DNA from: Phymatolithon calcareum
Taxonomy: Eukaryota > Rhodophyta > Florideophyceae > Hapalidiales
Assembly: GCA_977006965.1 (NCBI GenBank)
Contig: OZ345375.1
Location: 1,736,001 to 1,800,000, forward strand
DNA length: 64,000 bases
Reading direction: 5' to 3'
The notes beneath the pieces were generated by a model. It was not told the DNA's origin. It ran no database searches and saw only the letters and a list, made by a program, of their open reading frames with translations. The position numbers and the translations under genes were made by a program. Below, one piece after another: positions 20,641 to 31,800 of the stretch (within the stretch, counting starts at the first letter, position 1; every line of letters starts with the position of its first letter).

Positions 20641-21225
20641 ATGGCCTTCCTCGTCGCCGGTCTCGGAGCAGCCCGCACATTCATCCCACGATCTTCTATC
20701 CGCACTCTTCCTCTTCATCGTCGTCCGTTCTCCACAAATATGGTGCTCTCAACTGGAACCAAACTGCCGCTCGAGAAGGAGCTCATGGAGCTGAAGGAGG
20801 GAAAGCCCACCCCCGTCCTCCTCTCCACCATCTTCGCCGGTAAGAAGGTGGTTATGTTCTCCATTCCAGGCGCTCTCACCCCGACCTGCACAGACAGTCA
20901 TGCACCCGAGTATATCGCCGCCTTGCCGGAACTCACTGAGAAGGGGGTTGATGCTGTTGTTTGTCTGTCGGTCAATGATCCGTTTGTCATGAGCGCTTAT
21001 CAGAAGAAGGTTGACGCTGATGCGTCCATTCGCTTCCTGGCCGATGGTGATGCTAGCTTGGTGAAGACACTTGGTATCGACTTTGATACGGGCGCTTTTG
21101 GAGGTGTGCGCGCGCAGAGGGGGAGCTTTGTGGTTGAAGATGGTGTGTTCACCAATGTTAACCTCGAGGGCGGTGGCGGATATGACGGACCGGCGAAGGT
21201 CGCTACCGTTCTGGAGCAGCTTTGA
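20641..21225 (+). CDS. Type II (PRX5-like) peroxiredoxin, probably mitochondrial
   Basis: Thiol peroxidase that reduces hydrogen peroxide and organic peroxides with glutaredoxin or thioredoxin as reductant. 194 residues; the first 33 (AARTFIPRSSIRTLPLHRRPF) are basic and acid-free, a targeting presequence, followed by a second Met that would start a cytosolic-size core. The peroxidatic cysteine is C83 in PGALTPTCTDSHAPEY. The resolving cysteine is C108 in VVCLSVNDPF, exactly 25 residues later, as in type II peroxiredoxins. The tail VRAQRGSFVVEDG is also typical. Single exon. Assignment to the mitochondrion rather than the plastid rests on the presequence only. Confidence 0.95.
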   Translation: MAFLVAGLGAARTFIPRSSIRTLPLHRRPFSTNMVLSTGTKLPLEKELMELKEGKPTPVLLSTIFAGKKVVMFSIPGALTPTCTDSHAPEYIAALPELTEKGVDAVVCLSVNDPFVMSAYQKKVDADASIRFLADGDASLVKTLGIDFDTGAFGGVRAQRGSFVVEDGVFTNVNLEGGGGYDGPAKVATVLEQL

Positions 21226-22440
21226 GGACGCGCGCACTCTTTCTCTTACTGAACGTTGTGATGTTGTTGATGCATAGGTTGAAATGGATGTAGTCCGTAG
21301 TGTTAAGAATATATCCTATATAAAGGAATGAATATGCGTTTTTTCCACACAAAATCTTGTTCTGCATTCTCTTGCTCACACAAAGCTTTGTTGAATTGTC
21401 TTGTCGAACAAACATAAGAGCTCTTCTTCAGAAACTACACAATGCCATTGCAAAACGGTTACTTGCCCTGTCCGTCCATGCAGATACATCTTATCTTTAC
21501 CCGCAATTACCGCTTCCAAGCGCAGTTAATGTCCCGCAATCCTACACTTCATTAGCGCTTTCACAACAGAACTGGCGTTCGTCTGCTTGCTCTCAGCTTC
21601 GGAAACTCGTCGCGGCACGCGGTTTTTCTGCTTCGTGTACCATAAGCCCAGTACATCTAATGTCGTTTTCTTCTTTTCGCCTTTCACGTCTACCATGAAT
21701 TTTCTTACCGCTTCTCCATTCACATTTCCTATCGCTTTCTAAACAGCTTAAATCAACATCTTGGCAAATCGCGTCCAGGAGAATCTAACCGAGGTTGCGC
21801 GACTCGGTCAGAGAGCATTGGTCATACGCATGGTCGACAGGTCGAGCACTCCGATGAAGACGATTCGACGACATCGCGCAACTGTACGGATTACCAAACG
21901 AACTGGCAAGTGCGGCAATTACGGTTTGGGGTGCACTGCACAAGTTGGAGAAAGACGAGTCGGACGTAGAACCAAGTCCTCGGCGTCCCAGATTGTGGAC
22001 GAGGCAAGGTGTGCATTTCGTGCATTACCAAGACACCTTGTCCTGAGGAAAATGAATATCTTGTCCGAAGTCACAGGAGTGCAGCACCTGAGGAAAGATG
22101 TCGTCTGAGACAACAAGAAAACCTATGCCACAAGAGAAACGCCGACATAAATGCCTCGATAAATCGATGTTTTTCTTAGGCTCTGCATGAAATTTCGACT
22201 ATACACGGGTCGTAAATGCAAACAAATTGCTCGATGTTGAACCTGACGGCGTTGATATAGATGGTAAAAAGGATTGCAAGGAGTACCCCAAATGAATCCA
22301 GTTCAGAAGCATCTTAGAGGCCCCCTAGATGTTGAGTAACATATGAAGAAGAACATACACTACGTGTAGTTCAGATATCCTGCAATAAAGCAAAGAAAGA
22401 ATAGCGAACTGATTTGACTGTCAGCCGACCTGTTGCACAA
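21226..22440. other. Intergenic, possible decayed ORF
   Basis: No intact gene. Around 21860-21980 one plus-strand frame reads protein-like (FDDIAQLYGLPNEL then ALHKLEKDESD), but stops follow and no family is recognised. Confidence 0.4.
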
Positions 22441-22580
22441 GAAGTGGGAGTTTTTATTTAAAAGTTACCAACGCATCTGCAGACACTTGGGCGACTTTGC
22501 GTAGGCCATACGGCCACGGACAAGGTCTTTCTTGGTTGAACGTTTGCATGGTCGGGTGCGACTCGATCTGGTGGACTACC
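22441..22580 (-). mobile_element. LINE-like 3' end, family B
   Basis: Contains the core TTTTTATTTAAAAGTTACC AACGCATCTGC in plus orientation (22451-22481), so the element reads on the minus strand. The flanking module with CCATACGGCCACGG and ATGGTCGGGTGCGACTCGAT also occurs at 3255-3430 in reverse orientation. Confidence 0.55.
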
Positions 22581-23496
22581 TTCTATTGCATGCGACAATT
22601 TCCAAATTTGGCTTCCCGTTTGCTCCAAGGTTGGCAGTGCCAGCAAACCATAAGCTCTCATCCAGCGGTCAGACAAACTATGAAGTACCAAGTCTGCACA
22701 TCGAGCTCACCGCTCCGTCAAAACAAGCTACGACCACTCGACCTCCATCTCTCAATATGGGTCGCTCAATGTGGAGCAGATGCATGCAACGAACTATGTG
22801 TAAGAATTATCCTCGATGCAGTGCCAGTGCGTACATCCCATAGGGTAGTTGCGTTCTCGTCAAAAGAGCCGTCCGTCTCATGTTGGTGCGACGTGAAATA
22901 GTCACGGGAACGATTCAGGGGAAAGTATAACCGGAACTTACTGTCCGAGTTCTTAGTCTCATGTCACCGCCATTCCATAGTCCAGTGATATAGCGCCGGT
23001 CGTGACTGGATCTTGGTGTCCATCTACTGTAGTTTCCGCATCGTTATCACCTTTGGTTGTTCTTCCCCTTGATGAAGCACACTTTCCCTGTCGCTCTTTA
23101 TATAAGAGCAAGCCAGTGGACAGTGTGGATAGTTGCAACGCAGAGGTGTACAGACTGCGTCTGCATTGACGGACTTGCTCTTCTGGACGTCCGCTTTTGG
23201 TTTGAATCGAGCATTCGACTTGAGACTCTGTTCAGAACGGTAATGTGACAGAAAGCCATACAGTACTAGGGTAATTCTATGCTATGCGCCATTCTCCTCA
23301 AATTCCGCCTTGTAACTGCGAAGGTGATTTAAAAAAGGGCCAAAATGACCCTTGCAGACAGCACTAAAATTCTCAACGTGGAGTAAGGCGGCCTTTCTTC
23401 ACAGAATTCTCACGGGCAACGCACTCTTGTCTCTTCAAATCTACTCCATCCGGATTTCTCTTCCATCAAGGGCGCGTTTGAGTCGCTTGTACTTCG
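22581..23496. other. No gene recognised
   Basis: Short ORFs only; probably repeat-derived sequence between two retroelement fragments. Confidence 0.4.
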
Positions 23497-23930
23497 ATGA
23501 GGATGAAATGTGATTGGGGCCTCGTGTCCAAACTTCCCGCCCAGCCGGTCGTTTTCCGTGCCGGATTACTCACAGAAAAGCTGGTGAAAGAAGCAAAACG
23601 GGAACTGGCAGAAAAGGAGCTGAAAGACGTCCGCCTAGAAACCGAGGACCTTGGGAACACACGGCACTTGAAATATCTTGATGTAATGCAGTCGGCGGAC
23701 GGTGACCCCTTAGTCCCTCTCAACCACCGTGTCCAAATTTCCTGGTTCCGCTTTCGACCTCAAACGGATTCTGACCGATGGAAAACTATTCTCAGGTCTA
23801 CGTCTCCGTCTTTTTGGCTCCTCTATTGTATCAACTCTCCTATACGGTTATGAATCATGGAATCTGACAGAACAATTGCTGTGTTCTTTGCTACAATAGC
23901 TACAGTTGCTGACAGAGGGGGATTCAGGAG
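23497..23930 (+). pseudogene. Non-LTR reverse-transcriptase fragment with frameshift
   Basis: The first frame (to about 23853) contains TRHLKYLDVMQSADGDPLVP followed by LNHRVQISWFRF, the YLG-type motif and the regularly spaced helix that follow the palm in LINE reverse transcriptases. The reading continues in another frame near 23828-23880 as STLLYGYESWNLTEQLL, equivalent to the LLYGCETW motif of these proteins. The frame change and missing 5' and 3' parts show a dead copy. Confidence 0.65.
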
Positions 23931-24113
23931 AATTTGTTTTTGCGTGTCGTTTCTGGTCTTGAAGCCAGCCGTATTAAGTGCGGCTAGAGTTAGAACCTTG
24001 GTTGGGAATGGTCGGCAAAATTTACCAGAAAAGCAAACCGAGTCTTACAATGTAATTATCTGTCGTTTGGTAGCAACGTTAACGTGGCTACTAACGACAG
24101 AGAATTACTTTGC

Positions 24114-24224
24114 AAGACTCGGAAACGAAAAGAGCAATTGCTCAAAAGAGATTGAACGATGACGGAAACGAAAAGAGCAATAATAATTATTGCTCTTTTC
24201 GTTTCCATCATCGTTCAATCTCTT
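24114..24224. repeat. Foldback element with 38-bp arms
   Basis: Arms at 24146-24183 and about 24187-24224 are reverse complements with a single mismatch, and the centre is AT only. The left arm includes GGAAACGAAAAGAGCAAT, which occurs once more in direct orientation at about 24120-24138. The whole is a near-perfect hairpin of a MITE or foldback type. Confidence 0.75.
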
Positions 24225-24296
24225 CTGTTTCTCGATCAATATGCCCAATGAGCGTGGAGAACAAAAAATATTCTAAGCGAAAGAAGAACACCGACC

Positions 24297-24365
24297 ATTC
24301 GAGACCATGGTCTCGAGTCCAGCCGCCCCGAAAGGGGCTTGATAGAGGGCCAAACCGGCTGGACT
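24297..24365. repeat. Palindrome plus stem-loop
   Basis: TCGAGACCATGGTCTCGA (about 24299-24316) is a perfect 18-bp palindrome. It is followed by GTCCAGCC...GGCTGGAC (24317-24364), whose ends pair over 8 bp and which contains an inner GCCCC GAAA GGGGC stem. It could be a structured RNA or the end of an element; I do not recognise it. Confidence 0.5.
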
Positions 24366-24430
24366 AAGGACCAGGGCAAGTCATTCATTCTGCTGAATCC
24401 CCGTGACACTTCGCCTTTGTACAGAATATT

Positions 24431-24516
24431 TTCGAAAACACGATCGTGTTTTGAATGTCGACAACATGGACAATCATAATTTAGTTCACCAGCTGTGAAC
24501 TAAAATTATGATTGTC
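24431..24516. repeat. Two further palindromes
   Basis: TTCGAAAACACG ATCGTGTTTTGAA (24431-24455) is nearly perfectly self-complementary. GACAATCATAATTTAGTTCAC (24469-24489) pairs with its reverse complement ending at 24516 around CAGCT, with one extra A. Both lie within 250 bp of the foldback at 24146. Confidence 0.65.
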
Positions 24517-25194
24517 GTTTCAACATGTTCAATCTCAGTCGCACTGTTGGTAAATGATCATCACGGTGTTTACCCACTCTGACGAGCAGTTCTTTGTCAC
24601 GTACGCGTGTCTTGCAAATGAGCTTTGTCTTCCCGATGCATTATGCGTTGGTTCTGCTAGATGTTTAGTTCGGAAACAGGTTGCATGCCATGAGAGCTGT
24701 CTCTTAAGTTGCCGCGTGGTGGCTGCATTTGCAAAACCCATTCATTGGTGTTATTCCTCGCTACTACAGTACCGTCAACGTTCATGTCAGTCCTTGACAT
24801 CATGTCAATCTTGATGCATGCCGTATTACAGACTTGCCCTCTCGAGGTCAGGTGCTCTCCTGTTTGAGAACTATCCAGAGTATCAGGGTAAGCTGAAATC
24901 GAGACCGCGGTGCGGACGAGATTGCGCACTTCTACTGTCCAATAAAACACTCTTTATGTAGTCCTACAGGGAATCGTCGATGATTCATTGAGCACTCTGA
25001 AATGTGACACGAGGAAGTGCCAGCACCCTGGGCGACCGACCATGAAGGTCGATCTTCTTCCGACTATGGGGGAGGAACTTGGACGACCATTAGTTTCGTG
25101 TGAAGTAGCGCTGTGAAATCGCCTTGCCGAAAAGGACAGGGACTTAATATTGAGAGAGAAACGGTTACTTTATCCAAATCATAAAGGTGGGGAC
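24517..25194. other. No gene recognised
   Basis: Short overlapping ORFs without recognisable motifs. Confidence 0.45.
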
Positions 25195-26347
25195 TTAACT
25201 CGAAGCCCTCAAAGAGGAAGGCGACATGGGGGTCATTAAATCCAAACGACGTCTATTCACAGAAACTGCAGTAAGCTGCAGCGGGAGTGTGACAAAGCGA
25301 GCAAATAGACTCGTTTTCAGAAGAAGGAGAGACGCGGCGACGTTGGGCAACGAAAGAAAACAAAGGATGAATCCCGAGATCAAATAGAGGGCCAATATTC
25401 CCATACACATCCATGGCCAAAGGGTGGAAGTCGATTGCATTGTCACGTCAAGCCAACGCATACGTACGCTTCTTTTTACGCTCAGCGCTCGCCGTGGGCC
25501 ATTTAAGGGCCCGTCCTCCGTTGCGCACATACGGCTCAGAGTGCAGACTATAGAACGTGAGGCCGTAGGCTTGTTGGCCGGAGGACATAGAAAGATTCGA
25601 AATGTATAAGTCGTATTTGTGCTGACTGGGGAGCGGGACTTGTTTGTCTTGAAAGAGGGATTTCTCCGTGTGGTGCGGGTGTGACGGTACGAATTTTTTC
25701 ATTTCATGAAACAGCCAGTTTCGAAAGTCATTGTGGCGAGATGTGCTACCCTCAGCCCGAGAGTATGCAGAAGCATGTTTACCGTACATGTCATGTGTTA
25801 CCGGTTCAGAAACGGTTCCCAATCGGCAGAACGAGCATGGAGGGGAGCCGGAGCATAAAGGGTTGCCTAGGCGGTTATCAACCATGGTCGTCCAAACTTC
25901 TGGTGCAGCTCGAGTACCTTTATGACTTTGGGGAGGCCAGATAAACGGGAGCGTGGCGGTTGGGGTACGGAGAGATTGCATACGGATGTGAGAGCGAATG
26001 GCTTGAGCATATCGGTACTCAGGCGGAAGAAATAGAGAAAGACGCGAATTTTCTTCTATGATCGCGTTAAGTTCATGTTGAAGATCGGGAAGGCAACAAG
26101 ATGGATGATTGTGTGCTCCCGAGCGTAGACAAGGCAAGCTGTAGCACGGAGCAAGAGAGTATGTGGAATACAGGCGTGCAAGAGGGTCTGCTTGAAGCTG
26201 TGCAGTAGGAAGACACAGTGGAGAAAGAGCCCCCTGAATCATAGGCATGGCGGCCATGATGGAGCTAAGATAGGAAACATCTGCAAGAGAATAGGCCTGA
26301 TTTAGGCCAACTCCGCCTTCTCGGAGAGGAAGCGTAGCACGACCCAT
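25195..26347 (-). pseudogene. Retroelement polyprotein C-terminus (reverse-transcriptase-linked), degraded
   Basis: The minus-strand frame 25448-26347 (299 codons) begins ATLPLREGGVGLNQAYSLAD, equivalent to the LPIRxGGLGL segment found after the reverse transcriptase in many protist and oomycete retroelements. Further on it has a CxFC pair, HDMYGKHASAYSR and TSRHNDFRNWLFHEM, matching the zinc-binding FGDHAxxC...RHNxLRD region. The reading then moves to another frame at 25195-25530 (MRWLDVT, where intact copies have ALDVTV). Frameshift and lack of the upstream polymerase show an inactive remnant. Confidence 0.6.
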
Positions 26348-26520
26348 GCAAGTTCGGTTAAAGGTCCGTGACAGTCTTCAAACACCCTTCGCATACCAGT
26401 GTCGAAAACTTCGACAACGGCGGTTGTGATTTGCAGCGGAGTGTCTCACAATCTGTAAAGAATACGGTCTCTTATATTAAACTGTTTCAAGCAGGAGGTG
26501 AAAAGAGTTTCACATAAGGA
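26348..26520. other. No gene recognised
   Basis: Short spacer between two retroelement remnants. Confidence 0.4.
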
Positions 26521-26567
26521 GAAGAAGAAGAAGCAGGAGTTTTTATTTAAAAGTTACCAACGCATCT
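26521..26567 (-). mobile_element. LINE-like 3' tail, family B
   Basis: (GAA)n run followed by the core GTTTTTATTTAAAAGTTACC AACGCATCT. Reading on the minus strand, this is the 3' end with a (TTC)n tail. The body that should lie at higher coordinates is not recognisable as protein. Confidence 0.55.
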
Positions 26568-27949
26568 TCTTTCACATAAGAGACCGGTGCGGAGCCCGAT
26601 CATGGATGATATATACGAAGGCGATCGTGTATATAATATCGACAGTCTTAGATCCTACACGTTCTTATTACCAGCCGGAGTTGCTCTATCTTACTCGCAA
26701 GGCTGTACAATCAGATATTTTTCCGTTCCACAAAGGAATAAATCTCGTTTCTTCCAATATATACAACAGCAGAAGCGCAGCGTGTGATGTTGAATGGTTG
26801 ACATCACCATGCCTCGCAGCTGATGTGCAGGTGTACCGTGAAAGACATTCCACAGTGAAGGAACCGGATAGTTCGCGACGGTACCTGAAAGAAGGCCCCA
26901 CTCTTCGGTTCGCAGCCTTCCTGACCGAGAAGTGCGCCACGGATCCCTACGACGTTCACGACATCTGTAACGACTGCAGTGCTGCGCAAACAGTTTCCTG
27001 TCCCGGTCACACATACCACAACCATCGCCAGGACATTTTTCCTGCCAGTGCTACAGATTCACCCAATGCAGCCGGCATTATACATCCACGTCTCGCCTTT
27101 CGTATCTCCCGTAGTTCTCGCTGTCCACGAGCTCGCAAATGTTGTCGTTAAACTTCTCGGGAAAATCAGGGCTCTCAAGACATGCAGACAGAATGAGATC
27201 TTGGGATGTACTGTTCTCACCGCATTTGCATTCGTTCAGGGAAGCACTGCGAACGAACCACAAGAGCTCAATGCTGTCAGAACCTAAGCACTCTATTTCG
27301 CTAAAAGCGGCACAAAGCAAAATATTTCTATTAGGTCTGGCCCCACGACATGCTCAGCACGGACAGCACTACAGTGCTGAAACGGAGCATACACATTGTA
27401 CCGACAGTGCACTCTTTGTCGTGTTCCCCCACTCATGGCGACAGTCTGCACGTCCACAACGAACGCTTTCACCCGGGCCATGCTGAGGTTGCTGCTCTTA
27501 TTCCGCGTGGGTTCCCAGTCGCTCGGTAGACTACAGAGGGTTGGCCCGGGCCGGACCAGCGAAAAGTGGACTTTATTTTATTGTTACTTACATTCCCCTG
27601 GCAAACTTGCCAGGATGGACAGAAATCCATCCATCCATCCATCCTGGCAAACTTTCGGCCGACCCATTTTTTTGCTTGCCGAGCAACACTGTCCTCCACT
27701 GAGCACTTCTGCACTGTATTGTCTACGTACCTGAATCGACCTGCAGCAGCCTCAAATTGCCCTTCAGCCAATCAATTCGGTGTCCCGTTCACCAGCCGTT
27801 TCAGATTCGACCAAGTCATTCCACCTCATCTACCTCCCTCAATCATATTGCGTGAGCGTATGAGTCCTCTAAAGGCCAGTGCTCCTTGCCGTTGGCCCGG
27901 CTAAACAGCACGAGCCCCGATACCTTGAATAGAGGTTTTCCTCGATCCG
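26568..27949. other. Intergenic, no gene recognised
   Basis: Several short ORFs with no family resemblance. A hairpin with CCATCC repeats (TTGCCAGGATGGA ... TCCATCCATCCATCCTGGCAA) lies at about 27607-27652. Confidence 0.45.
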
Positions 27950-28429
27950 TCACTGAGTTGTGCACAACATTTGTTTCATATTAAGACCATGGGTGGTCCA
28001 CTCGAGTGCACTAATGAGTCCTTGTCCATTGCCCATAGATGATCCAGAATTTGTTGCACAGAGCACGGCGCGTGAGTTGCGCACCGCCAAGCGGCGTCCA
28101 TGGTGAGCAGTTTGACGACCAATGTTCCAACTATTGATTTGCTCACCAAGTGTCGTAACAGATATCTCGCTTGGCGGTCGCAATTTGCAATTTTGCCTTT
28201 GCAAACGCACCGCAGATACTGTAGACCTTGCTGTGTTTCATACCACTCTGTTTTCCAACGTGTCTAGCAGTTCAAATATCTCACTTCCAGTCAAATACTG
28301 TAGCTCTAAAGCAGCGAATCGAGGGGCTCTATGTATTTTGTACCTCGCTGGTTTAATTCCTGCTTCAGCTGACTTCTCATAGCTCTGCACCTTATTGGAT
28401 TGCATACTGTACTGGAGCGTGTCCCCCAA
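27950..28429 (-). pseudogene. Broken ORF with one in-frame stop, family unknown
   Basis: A minus-strand frame open across 28429-27950 except for one TGA at about 28226-28228. Both sides look like one polypeptide (RFAALELQYLTGSEIFELLD, then the stop, then ARSTVSAVRLQRQNCKLRPP). I do not recognise the family; it may be a decayed transposon gene or a duplicated cellular gene fragment. Confidence 0.3.
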
Positions 28430-28807
28430 ATAGGTTGCAGCTCAGGTTCTCTGCTGCACTATTCACGTTCGTGTTCAAAGAGGCTCCATTTTTGAAGCGT
28501 CCCCATCTCTTTCCTCCATAAAGCGCCGTTGGTTAACATATTCGGAGTCTACCTGTCGTGCTTGGTGCACCCTTCTTGAGAAAGATCATCCACGAGCAAG
28601 TGCCCCGCTTGCAACGTCACCCTTCACCCCATCTGTCCTTCAGTGCAACCAGTTCAGTGCCATTCACTGTCGCACTATCACTCTGTACGCAATTGAGCAC
28701 TGCACCGACGTCGACTGCCCCAAATTGCCGTTCAGCACATCTCGGAACAAATTGCCCCGCGTAGCGGCTCAGGGCTTACCGGCGCAACCCCGCGCTGACC
28801 CGCCGCC
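28430..28807. promoter_or_regulatory. Presumed promoter and 5' UTR region of the MSP-domain gene
   Basis: Non-coding spacer immediately 5' of the ATG at 28808. CT- and CA-rich, without an obvious TATA box close to the start. The role is inferred from position only. Confidence 0.3.
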
Positions 28808-31800
28808 ATGCCGGCCGTGCGGGTTGACAAGGACTGCTTCCGTTTCCAAGGACACGGTCATGGCATTGCCTCTTCGGACACCCTGCGTATCTACAATGTC
28901 TCTACCTTTCCTGTTACGTACAAGGTGAAGACGACCAATACGAAGCACTATGCAGTGCGTCCGAATCTCGACGTCATTGAGTCTGGATCCTGCACCGACG
29001 TCACCATCGTGCACAACAGCCGGTTGCAAATTCCCGTAGGTCCTGCGACGGACAAGTTCCTTCTTGAAGTTGCCAGCGTTCCCGATGCACCCGAAGGCTC
29101 GCCGGCGTTCTCGGCAACACATTTCTGGGACGCACGAAAGAAAGCACTTCAGGAGGGTAGTCGTCGCGATAAGGACGTTGCGGCCGCTGCAATTACCGTC
29201 GACGCATACCACTTCCGTGTTGAGTTCACGGATTCGAGCGACACTTATGCTGACCGTAACGATGGTCGTGCCGCTGAAGACTCGGATAAATCCACCGCGC
29301 TCAGCACGCAGTCCTCATGGACGGCGCATGTTCGCGCCACGAGGAACCCCTCTCGCACGCGTACTAGGAACCGGTCATGTGCGCCAAAGTCGAAGCGACC
29401 CTCGTCTATTGGCGCAAGGACTGCCAAGTCCAGGCATACTCGCAGGTCACAGCAAATTGAAGTGCTGGATCCGGAGGTGGATGAATCCCCGGCGTCGAAC
29501 CGAAGCACTGGCAGCACACCAACGCCAGGAGCTGCGTACTCTCAGGACGACCCTGTGCTTGAAGGCGCATCTCGCAGACGCAGTTCTGGGAAAAAGTCGG
29601 GCATTGCTCCGCCGCAAACCACTCCAGCTGAGTCGCCCAAGGACACTGATTCACCGCCACACGAGAGCGGAGTTGAAAGTCCACATGATGAGGACAAGGA
29701 ATCGGCGCCCCCTGCTCAAGCTATAATTGAACTCGGATCCGGCAAGAAGGAGCCTGGAGAGGAAGATGTTCTTGACTTGCCGGTGGAATCTGCAAAGGAA
29801 ATGGGCGATAATGTTACCGTTCATAAACTGGGTCCCGGTGTCACAGTGGAAGAAGCCGCGGAGGCTATCAAGCAGATGGATAAAGAAGGCGGGGATTCGA
29901 AATACATTATTATTTCGCAACCTAAGGAAGACAGTGAAAGCAAGGAGAGTGAGAAGGAAAGCGATGAGAAAGAAAGCGACAAGGTTGAAAGCGAAAAGAA
30001 GGAAAGCGAAAAGGTAAGCGACAAGAAAGAAAGCGAAAAGGTCGAAAGCGAGAAAAAGGAAAGCGACAAGAAAGACGGGTCGGATAAAGAGGATTCTCCT
30101 CCGATTGTCACTGTCATTGTAAAGAAGGAAAGCACCGATAGCGGAAGCAGCACGAGAAGCGGGAAGGCGACGCCCGATGGCAGTGGTAACGATAATGACA
30201 AGGAAAATACTGTCACCAGCGTTGGCACGGGGTCACTTCCAAAGAGTGACGAGTCGAATGGTTCGAAGCAGACAGTAGAGAAGACCGGCTCAAGCAAGTC
30301 GACGTCCGAGAAGCGTAGCGAAAGCAAACGCACAGGTAGCGACACCTCCGAGGAGAAATTCAGGGGTGGCGAGGATGAGTCTAAGGAGAAGAAGGAAGAG
30401 GGTGGAGGGCCATCGAGTGATAAGTCAGATGAAGTGGAAGAAAACTTGAGGAAGGTTGCCCAGGCTCTTGCGATGTCGAGTGGCAATGATGACGATAAGC
30501 ATATGTCCTCATCTTCCTCCTCCTCGGACGATGAGGCTTCGAAGAGAGCAGCTATCGTAACTGCTGTGAAAGAAATGTTCAAGAGTTCTTCGTCCTCCTC
30601 AAGCTCCGAGACCCTTCACAACGGGGAACTGGCGCCAACGCCACCGAACGAGCGACCGACTCCGGCTGAAATCGTCAACAGCAGATTCGGCACTGAGCCG
30701 AGCGAGCGTTCCGTGTCGGACTTGCTCGACGGCAGTCAGGGGAAAAGCGCAATGACGGGAACCGTTATGACCGGTCAGGTCAACTCCGAAGATTGCACGA
30801 GCAATCATTTCTATTCCAACAATGGGGACAGTATGAGTTACGGTGATATGTCAGGCACTTTGTCCACCGCTCCTTCTGGGCGCCATTCCGATAATCGCAC
30901 ATACATGAATGACAGTCGGTCCGACTCTTCTTTTATGCGAGTTGGCCGCCGTGACTTTGACGACCAGTTGCGACATCGACGTCGAGGCCCTCCAGGTCCT
31001 CCAGGGCCTTGGCCGTTTGCCGGAAATCCCTACAACGAATCGGAAAGGCGCTTTCTGGGATTGCCTCCGCGTCCATCAGCATTCGACCGAGAGAGGAGAG
31101 ATATTCGCGACGATTTCCCGAACGGTGATTACCGCCCAGCGCCTAGCACCCTCGTGAAAACGTACAGCGATGTTCAGTTTGCGGACGCCACGCGTCCACC
31201 CTTCTATCCGCCAGTTGTACGTGCTCCAACTGTACGGGAGCTGCAAGAGCATCACGAGCGGTATGGGCGGGCGATGGACACGCCGTATAATCCAAGGCGC
31301 CACTTTGGCGATGATGAGCTGACGATGTTCCAAGGTCCGCGGCCGCATCGTCGACGTCGACGTAAGAAGAAGGCGCAGCCTCCACCGCCACCGCCGCCAC
31401 CGCCACCAGAGGAGAAAGATTCTTCCAGTAGCAGTTCAGATGATGTACCAGTGGTGCGCTTTAAACCGAAAAAGGTTGCCGATCGACGACCAACACCGAT
31501 GCCAAGTCCGTCCAATTCGCCGCCGGATGAATCGACGACCATTATTGCTACGGTTCCGGGTGCGAAGACAAACAAGGAGGCGAAAGAGACTGTGGAAAAG
31601 GCGTTGCAGAAAATTAAGGTGAGCATGGGCGGTGAATCGGATGCGGGGTCGGATGTATCTGTGGTTGGAAGCGACGGCGGCGACACTCGTGCAAAGGCCG
31701 TTCTAAACGCAAGCGGGAAGAAAATTACACTGATGCCGGTTTCGCCGTTGCATAGTGACGGGGAGGAGCAAAACAAAATAGAACAGCTGCGGAAGTTGAA

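Noticed and set aside
26498-27151. 217-codon plus ORF
   Set aside because: Starts inside a (GAA)n LINE tail, has unlikely composition and no family match.
27607-27652. CCATCC-repeat hairpin as a regulatory terminator
   Set aside because: Explained more simply as a simple-sequence repeat with chance flanking complementarity.
29821-30582. 253-codon Ser/Leu-rich minus ORF
   Set aside because: Antisense of the KESEK repeats of the MSP-domain protein.
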